The notes below the pieces were generated by a model. It worked only from the letters and a program-made list of their open reading frames with translations, was not told the DNA's origin and made no database searches. A stretch of DNA of 64,000 nt from Diphasiastrum complanatum (taxonomy: Eukaryota > Streptophyta > Lycopodiopsida > Lycopodiales > Lycopodiaceae), in contig CM055103.1 in the NCBI GenBank assembly GCA_029204225.1, positions 21,702,709-21,766,708 of the forward strand. Direction: 5' to 3'. The position numbers and the translations under genes were made by a program. Within the stretch, counting starts at the first letter, position 1, and every line of letters begins with the position of its first letter. Positions 56,236 through 64,000 of this stretch are shown here, piece after piece.

Positions 56236-59200
56236 CTATATTGATTTGAACATGGATTTTGGTATAACTCCAAGATTGGCTCCATGCTTGATGAAGGAAC
56301 TTTTGCTCAAAGGTTTGGTGAGCATATCAGCAATGCAAGATGATGTGTTGATGTGCTCCAATTTGATTTCACCTCCAATGAGCTTCTCTCTCACGAAGTG
56401 ATGTGCAACTTCGATATGCTTGCTCCTTGCATGGAATATTGGGCTGAAATATTGGCAAAGGCTTGGGCTGAAATGTTGTCACACATGATCATAGGTAGAT
56501 CCTCTTCCAAGATTATCTTTAGTTCCACCAATAACCTCTTGATCCAAAGCACTTCCTTTGTTGTTGTAGTGAGTGCCTTGTACTCAGCTTCACATGATGA
56601 GAGTGATACAATATCTTGCTTTTTGAAAAGCCAAGATATCAAGTTTCTTCCAAGATATATGACATAAGCACTTGTAGATTTTCGATCTGCTCTATCACTT
56701 GCAAAATTCGAGTCAGAATAACCAATAATAGAAAGATCCTCACTTTTATACAATAAACCAAAATCAGAAGTTGAAGATATATATCTAAGCACTCTCTTGG
56801 CCATTTTCCAATGATAGATAGTAGGATTTTGCATAGCCTGGCTCAACTTATGAACACTAAAGCTTATGTCAGGTCTAGTTATTGTGAGCCAAATTAAGGA
56901 GCCTATAAGATTTCTAGAAAGTGTGATGTCCACGAAGGATCTTTCATCACCTTTGTTAGAATCTTTTACATTTTTCTCCATAGGTGTTTCTATACTCTTA
57001 CAATTCAACATATTGAACTTCTTTAACATTGAAAGAGCATATTTGGATTGACATACAAAAGCTTTATCTTTAAGAAAGTCGATCTCTAATCCTAGAATAT
57101 AGTGAATTTTTCTAAGATCTTGCATCTTGAACTCTTTTCCAAGTGCAATTTTGGTTTCCTCAACTAACTTGATATTACTTCCTGTCAGAATGATATCATC
57201 AACATAAATAAGAAGAATGACAATATCTTTATCAAAAAACTTGACATATAAGGAAGGATCATAGTTACTAAGATTAAATCCTAGTGACTCAAGAAAGGTA
57301 TTAAGTCGAGAATACCATGACCTTGGAGCTTGCTTCAATCCATATAAACTTTTGAAGAGCAAGCAAAATTTTTCTTTATTATGGATGAACCCAATAGGCT
57401 GATCCATATAAATCTCTTCTTCTAGATACCCATTTAGAAATGCATTAGAGACATCTAGTTGAAGAACTTGCCAATTGAAAAAACAAGCAAGAGAAATTGT
57501 GATTCTAGTTGGTACAATCTTTGCAACTGGGGCAAAGGTCTCCTCATAATCAAGTCCATAAACTTGAGCAAAACCTTTAGCACAAAGCCTAGCCTTGTAC
57601 TTGTTGATTGTGCCATCTTGATTATACTTGACTCAAAAAACCCACTTGCAACCAATGATGTGCTTGTTGGATGGAAGATCCACAAGCTCCCATGTCTTAT
57701 TGGCCATTAAAGCATCATATTCCTCCTTCATGGCAAGGTACCATTCCTTCGAGTTGAGTGCATCATATACATCATTCGGCTCCTCATGAGAAATAAAATA
57801 AGCATAATTAGTGGAGTTGATTTCCACTCTTGCCTCTATTTTCATAGGTAAGCCTTCTAGGCTCAGATATTTCTCTTTGAGATCTCCTTGGTGAAAAGGT
57901 TCGAGGTGACTCCTCCTCAATTCTCGGCCCCATTTCTCCATGATAGTCTTCAAGGGTGATGATTGGAGTATCTTTGTGAGAATCTTTGAACTCGGCCTCC
58001 TCAAGAATGTATTTTTGATCTTCATGGAATATAACATCTCTACTCTCAATTGTAGTTGAGGTAGAGGGAACATATATTCTATAAGCTTTTTTGTTGGATG
58101 CATATCCAACCATGATCCCTTTAATAGAATTAGGATCATCTCTTTTCCTCGTTTCCAAGGGCACATTAACAAAGCAAACACAACCAAAAACTCTAAGGTG
58201 ATCTACCTTAGATTTCTTTTTAAACAAGACTTCAAAAGGTGATTTTCTAGCAAGTGCATTGTGAGGTAATCTATTGTACAAATAGTTTGCACAATTTATA
58301 GCTTCACCCCAATATTCAATAGGCAAAGAAGCTGCTACTCGAATTGCTTTAGCACATTCACATAAAGATCTGTTTTCCTCTCAACTACTCCATTTTGAGA
58401 TGGAGAATAAGCACAAGAAAACTCTCTCTTTATTCCTTCACCTTCACAATATTCATGAAACTTGTTGGAGATGTATGTACTTCCTCCATCACATTTTAAA
58501 GCTTAACTTTGAAAGAAAACTGTTTCTCAACATAAGCTTTGAAGATTAGGAAGTGATAAAAAACCATAGCCTTTGAAGAAAGTAGATACATCCAGATATA
58601 TCTAGTAAAGTCATCAATAAAGGTGACAAAACATGTTGCACCACCAATACTTTTAGAAGAGGAAAAATGTACATCTGAGATTATAAGCATTAAAGGATGA
58701 GTAGTCTTTATAAAAGACTTCTGATATGGCTTTTTGTGTGACTTTGCAATGGCACAAGCCTCACAAGGCTTGAATTCTTTAGAAAGAGATTTTGGAAGAC
58801 CAATAGCCTTCACCTTCTTAACCATAGAAGACATAGATTTAAAGTTAGGATGACCCAACCTTCTATGCCACAATAACAAAGCAACTTCACAAAGGTTTGC
58901 ATTTTCATAAGAATTCAACTTAAAAAGTTCACCCCGTCTAGATCCATCAGCAAGGATCTTTTTATTTTTCTTGATAAAACAAGTATTGGAGTTGAACTTT
59001 ACATCACAACCATTATCAAGCAACTTTCCCACACTAATTAAGTTCTTTGTAAGCTTTGGAATGAAAAGCACATTAGAAAGAAAGTGCAAGAACTTTTGAA
59101 GAAGCAAGTTTCAATGAAATGTTGCCAATTCTTTCTATTGGGCACTCATGATCATTAGCTGTGTAAATAGATCTCTTGAGTTCTTTGAAAGGTAAGATTG

Positions 59201-59330
59201 AGTCAAATGACTCCTTTGAACAGCACATATGTGAAGAAGCTCCACCGTCTATGTACCAAGCTCCATCTTTCTTGAAAGGTGATGAAGAAAAAATTGGACA
59301 CCATAAGTGATCCTTCTCCATCACTTGCAC
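56236..59330 (-). pseudogene. Copia C pol: protease, integrase, RT, RNase H
   Basis: Minus-strand order: protease with IDGGASSHM (DSG changed to DGG), GAG-pre-integrase LLLWHRRLGHPNFKS with CEACAIAK kept, and integrase FIDDFTRYIWMY, KCDGGSTYIS and QNGVVERK. Linker with YDALMANKTWELVDLP, a TGA after GCKWVF, RT with SLYGLKQAPRSWYS and LLIYVDDIILTGSN, then RNase H with YSDSNFASDRADRKSTS, SSCEAEY and a final frame change near 56430. It ends at a TAG at 56236 just before the polypurine tract. At least three frameshifts and one stop make it inactive, but nearly every catalytic block can be read. Confidence 0.92.
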
Positions 59331-60200
59331 TTGAATCTTCTTCAATATCTTTGGAGAGATTAGCTTGTTTGAGTTGGTTTTTCTTCTTGAAGCAATTAGA
59401 GGCATAGTGCCCCTTCTTGCCACAGAAAAAACACTTCACTTTCTTCTTCTTGGTCTTTGAGTTAGAGGGATGAGATGTATCATCCTCTTCATCATCTTTG
59501 TCTCGATCTTTGGCTTTGTCTTTGTTGGATGCTTGAGAGAACTGGTTTTTACTCCTTCCTTTCTGCTTGCCTTTGACAAAGAGGGCTTTGTCACTTTCAC
59601 CATGCTCGAGTTTGTTCATCCTGGAGAGTTTATAGCTTTGTCTAGATTCTTCAGAAATAAGAATTTCTTGAAGAGTTTCTAGACTAGGCAACTCCTCTTT
59701 AATAGCAAAAGACTGAACAAGATTTTCATAGTCATCTCTTAAGCCATTCAGTATGACTTGAACTAGCTCATCTTGGTTAATAGTAACACCAACACACTCT
59801 CTATGTAAATCTTAACTCTCAGAACATAGTTAGATGCACTCTCTTCACTTCTTTGGAAACTTTGGAAAATCTGATTCCTAAGAGTGCGTATTCTAGAAGT
59901 ATTCTTTGCTTCATAGATGGTCTTTAGTGCATCCCAAGCTTCTTTGGCTGTAGCGCAAGATCCTATCTCTCTCAAAATTTTATTAGACACATTCATCTTA
60001 ATGAAATGTAGAGCCATTCTAGCTCTTTTCTTGTACTTAAGAATTTCAGCCTGTGCTTGAGGCTCCTCCTCAACACCAAACACGATATCCATAACATCCT
60101 GGAGTATCAAAATAGACTCCATTCTGAACTTCTAAATTGAGTAATTAGAAGTGTTTAGTCTTTCACTGGCTTCTAGAAGATATCTTCCCTGAGATGCCAT
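59330..60200 (-). pseudogene. Copia C gag
   Basis: Starts MASQGRYLLEASERLNTSNY at 60200. A TAG at 60134 stands where the family has Trp (NYSxWKFRM), a G-to-A change. Then MESILILQDVMDIVFG, RARMALHFIKMNVSN, KEAWDALKTIYE, RIRTLRNQIFQSF. After a frame change near 59765 come the rest of the UBN2 domain, a Lys/Asp-rich stretch and the zinc knuckle CFFCGKKGHYASNC. About 290 residues in all, the usual size. Confidence 0.88.
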
Positions 60201-60969
60201 TTTAATGAAGACTTCTTAGTTATTGGACTGAGATATGTTTGAGCTTGTTCCAATTAGACTTAAAGTTGTTGTACTCTTTCACTATAGGTATTTTCAAGGA
60301 TGTACTGCCTTCCTATGTGAAACACTTGCAACTGTATTTGAGATCACTCTCAAATATTCCAAAAAACAAATTATCTAGATCAGACACATAAAGTGGATTG
60401 AGACACTTTGGCTAGTTTGAATCCTATTTTTGGCACGTGTGAAATGCTTCAAAAGAAAACACAATTGACTCTCATAAGGCTCAAAAGGTGTTCATTACTT
60501 CAAACTCAGTCTTGATCTTTAGTTTCTTGTGTAGGATGCTCAAAACAATGGATTCAGAACAAAGCAAGATTGAATCAAATCAAATTGTTGTCACTCGGAT
60601 TTTGGACCTATCCCTATCCTCTTTAAGAGCTTATAACTCTTGCTAGACACATCAGATTGATTTGGTTTCAATTTCTATGGAAAATACAGATCATAAGCTT
60701 TCCATTAAGCTATAACACTGCTATCTTTGGATCTATAAGCAAGGAGAACAAAGGGACTGAAAAACTCTGATTTTCACACGTGCGAAATTCTAGAATTCCG
60801 TACTACCACATTTCAGGTCTGAAAAATCAGTTTCAATCCGATTTGATCCAAATACACTTCAGAGAAAGGTGAGAAAAAGTGTAGAACTACTTTTTTGCTT
60901 GATTTAGCTCTCAGTTTCTTGTACAATCAGAGATGTTAGCATGCAAAGCTTAATTTGGCTCTGATACCA
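60201..60969 (-). promoter_or_regulatory. Copia C leader and primer-binding site
   Basis: TGGTATCAGAGCCAAATT (minus strand, ending at 60969) follows the LTR directly and fits tRNA-iMet priming. The ~750 bp leader has no frame of note. It carries a copy of CACACGTGYGAAAT-type sequence also present in the LTR. Confidence 0.85.
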
Positions 60970-61758
60970 TGACAAAATTTCTAGAATTCACACGTGTGGG
61001 GAATGTCCACAAGTATGATGGATCTAATTAAGCTTTGTGATTAGCACAGTAACCTGATTCTAGATTGTTTAGCAAGATCTAGTTCGGAAGAAATGGCTTA
61101 ACCACAATCTAGCATGCTAAGCATCAGAATATGATAGCAACTAATCAATAATGAGTAAGAGTACAAGATTTCAGTGTATTAGCATTAGCTTCAACACGAG
61201 TTAGAGAGAGAGAGAGAGATAACAAGCAAAATAGTTTAGATCCAAAATGACATGAGGTAGCTACAAAACTTTGGTTCTTCATCATTGATTGTGAGGAGAG
61301 CTATACATATTTATGGAGTTTGAGGTAGCTCGAGGTAGAATCACATATATCCATTCCAAAATGACAACTAAAGTGACATCTAGAGTCTATGTGACATTTG
61401 TCACTTGCCATGCATGAAATTCTACCAACTTTTTACAAGTGTGCTAGTTCTAACTAACAAAGTACAAGTCATCATGCATGTGTCCATTACACTTTGTGCA
61501 TGCCTTGCATGTCACTATGGATCACCTACAATTAATGCATGTGAATTGCCACGAGTTTCTACAAGCATGACTTTGCCAATTCTATGTCTACAAACTATAT
61601 GCAAGTTGTATTCTTCAATCTAAACATTACATAACCATGTAGCTCGAGTTCTATGTAGGCCAAACTTGGCATTTTGCATTTATGAGCTACATACTTGCAT
61701 GGTACAACATTTGTAGCAAGCTAAGAAATCAATATGATTTGTTTTTCCAATTTTAACA
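60970..61758 (-). repeat. Copia C 5' LTR
   Basis: TGACAAAATTTCTAG ... CCAATTTTAACA on the plus strand; target duplication ATATC at 61759-61763. The (GA)n of this copy (61205-61222) is uninterrupted. Confidence 0.95.
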
Positions 61759-61763
61759 ATATC

Positions 61764-63060
61764 TACCTATTCATTTTTTTTATAGAAGATTTATCATTGG
61801 GCTATTTAGATTGAGGTATTGCTTGGAATAAAACAGCTCAATGGAGTGAAAACTTGAACTTTCTTTGTTAATAAATTGGTTTAACTTAATGAATTCTTTT
61901 TTGTTGATAAACTGATCGTACTCGATGGGTATTTGAATCTTTTGGTCCATCTTGGTAGAGCACAAGATGGAAAGTCCTTGCCCTACTAGGGGAATTTAAC
62001 CTAATGTGAAGCAAAACAAAGTAAATGTTTCCCTTTCACTCAAAATATATAGTATATTAGAGCACTTTTGTAAAATAGAAATTTCAAATACTAGAAGGGT
62101 GCCAATGATTTTTAGTTTTCTAGCATACAGTTTACATTAGATAGAAAAGCTTGTTTTACGGTATGATCAAAAGCATATAATAATTTCAACAAAAGTAAAG
62201 AAAAATGTAGTTGCGATGATGAAGAAGAATAACAAGACAAGTGTTGAAATAAGTTGATGAATCAAAGTATGAACTCACATGATTTGATTTATGTTGAGCT
62301 AATGCTAGAATACAACTACTCTTTGATTAAACATCTGAGTTGAAGAAATCTATAACACTATATATATAGTGCATGAAGCCCTCAATTCCCCTTGCCTAAT
62401 AATAGGTCAAAGATCCATAAATGTCAATAATAATTGTGGTTCCAAATGTTGTAGCTTACTTGTGTAACTCTCCCTCCTTGACAAAATAGTGTCCTTATTG
62501 TTGGTAAAGGAAGAATAATGGTGTTGAAAAATGTGAAACAATAGTCATGATATGATACAAGCCACGAACGATATGCATGTCGTAAGATTAATTGCTCCTC
62601 CAAAACAATTGTCTAATCCAAAGCGTAGGAAATCTATAACAACCTACCATAGTTGTCTACGTAAACTTGTCAAAAGGTTGTCTTTGGCACTCCACCAAAA
62701 ACTTAACAATGGATACATGATGATTTTTACAAATGTAACACAGAGGAGGCCAACATGAATGGGAGTGACATTGGTAGCACAATAGGTCAATGGGAGTGAG
62801 GGCTTTGGATATCTTAAAAGTTTCCGCGAACCAATATGCTAGATTCAATACAATTCTGTAAAATTATTTTAAAATACCAATCAGCACAGCTGATACTAAA
62901 GATCGATACTTCATATCGATCTACGGGGTCTTCTGTCAAGCTTATACGAGAAATTTATTCCAAGTATTGATTTTCCGTATCATTTGTCATTATTGATGCA
63001 TTAAATTGATATCGGGTATCGATCTCCCGTTTTATTTGTCATTGATAACAATAGTAATAA
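61764..63060. other. Intron 11 stretch without recognisable gene
   Basis: AT-rich, only short frames. 62960-63115 has repeated TATCGAT words and two units of CGTATCATTTGTCATT / CGTTTTATTTGTCATT. Confidence 0.45.
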
Positions 63061-63064
63061 TTTA

Positions 63065-63880
63065 ATGATACGGAAAATCGATTTCGCATATCGATTTCTT
63101 GTATCACTCAAAAACTTGGTAAGATTAGCTCTTGTTTATTATCGCAGTAAACCAACACAAAAGATAAAATTTAAAGTTTCGAAAGGGTTCACAAAACTGA
63201 AAGTAACCACCAAGAAACGTAGAACTGGTTACCCAATCACTGATGCTGAGGAATCTACAAGGGTATTAATTACCCGTGGAGACGTTCAAGAAGATTTGAT
63301 CTCTTTTTACTCATACAAGGCCTATTTATGACGTGTCTTATTAAAGGGGGACAAACTTTGTATTGTTATGTCAAGAAAAAAAGGATCAGATGATTTTGGG
63401 GAAGAAAAGTTGCTTGGACAAATTAGAGATATCTATTATGATGAGGATGATGCTACTAAGATTCTCTTTAAGACTGAGCATAAGGGTTCTTTGAAAGAGC
63501 TGTGTTTTCTAATATCTTGTTGTGTGGAGAAATGCTCCCCTGCTTCTCTCAACGTAGAGATACATGAATGCCTTTCAAATGATGCCAATTTAATTCATGT
63601 TTTTGCAAAGTATTTGTCTTCAAGCAAGTGAGCATCTGCTTCAGTGGTTGCTCTGGAGGTTGAGAGTGTTCAGTGCGACAGAATTAAAGTCTTAGCTTCT
63701 AAAGGTAAAGGGCATGTAGAAGACGTTGCTGATTCAAGTCAAGACATTGATGTTCTGGAGGTTCCTGGTGTTGGTCTTGGGGTTGGTGCCTTAGATTCAC
63801 AACATGACCTGATTCGAGAGAGAATCAGGAATGACAGATTGGGTAGCTCCAAGACCATGGAATTGCATATTAAGTAGCTT
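63065..63880 (+). pseudogene. Unrecognised coding-like segment, broken by stops
   Basis: Three consecutive plus-strand frames (63065-63331, 63368-63631, 63644-63877) look more protein-like than chance frames around them. The first has KVTTKKRRTGYPITDAEEST. The second starts MSRKKGSDDFGEEKLLGQIR and continues with FKTEHKGSLKELCFLISCCV, all polar/hydrophobic alternation with no low complexity. The third is acidic (DVADSSQDIDVLEVPG). I recognise no family. The second and third share the same frame across a single TGA at 63629-63631. Could be a decayed gene, a transposon part or an exon of a gene to the right. Confidence 0.35.
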
Positions 63881-64000
63881 GAACAGTCTTCTATCGATCT
63901 CGTTACTGGAATGAGGCACAAAGCCTCATGATCTGCACGTCCACAATTTGAAATCTAATATGAAAAATAATTTTTTGGCAAATGTGTTATCGTTTATTTG

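Larger units (their letters stand above)
55428..61758 (-). mobile_element. Copia LTR retrotransposon C, full length, decayed coding
   Basis: LTRs 55428-56218 and 60970-61758 (about 790 bp, roughly 96-97% alike by eye, TG...CA) are flanked by the target duplication ATATC (55423-55427 and 61759-61763). The primer-binding site TGGTATCAGAGCC touches the right LTR and the polypurine tract TTTTTAGGAGGAG touches the left LTR. Between them gag and pol are present in full order on the minus strand, with several stops and frameshifts. It lies antisense in intron 11. The damage pattern fits a fairly recent insertion that has since been silenced and mutated. Confidence 0.95.

Overview
The window looks like nuclear DNA from a seed plant with a large, transposon-rich genome. 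The one host gene has the plant form of its family, its introns run to 26 kb and are full of Copia, Gypsy, LINE and hAT remnants, and (CT)n/(GA)n microsatellites are very common. I cannot name the species; an early-diverging angiosperm, a magnoliid or a gymnosperm would all fit the intron sizes. No rRNA, tRNA, CRISPR or prokaryotic feature was seen.

Layout. 1-10.0 kb is upstream intergenic DNA: decayed Copia pieces (1-5 kb), a 0.55 kb direct repeat, an AT-rich stretch without genes, and an LTR relic. From 10.48 kb to at least 53.27 kb runs one plus-strand gene for a heparan-alpha-glucosaminide N-acetyltransferase-like membrane protein (HGSNAT/DUF5009 family). I placed eleven exons with mostly clean splice sites and phases. 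The last exons, about 80 residues, lie beyond the window. Intron 4 (26.3 kb) holds a Copia LTR, a hAT transposase relic, a LINE with ORF1 and endonuclease, a ~160 bp satellite, an array of LINE units, and a mosaic Copia element with target-site duplications. Intron 6 holds another LINE, intron 10 Gypsy debris, and intron 11 (open at the right edge) a complete Copia element with LTRs, target-site duplications and decayed gag-pol.

The most interesting part is a plant LINE family. Its 3' end is a small hairpin whose stem sequence differs between copies while pairing is kept, followed by AAAGACGTTAAT and a (CT)n tail instead of poly(A). Five units of this family lie tail-to-head on the minus strand between 36.2 and 25.0 kb, joined at those tails. 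Several units start at the ORF1 ATG, directly on the (CT)n or hairpin of the unit before. Two units have ORF1 sequence but no ORF2. This suggests insertion into (CT)n tracts, or end-to-end template jumping by the reverse transcriptase, and non-autonomous ORF1-only derivatives.

Most elements with coding remains inside the gene are antisense to it. All calls come from reading the sequence; no database search was run.
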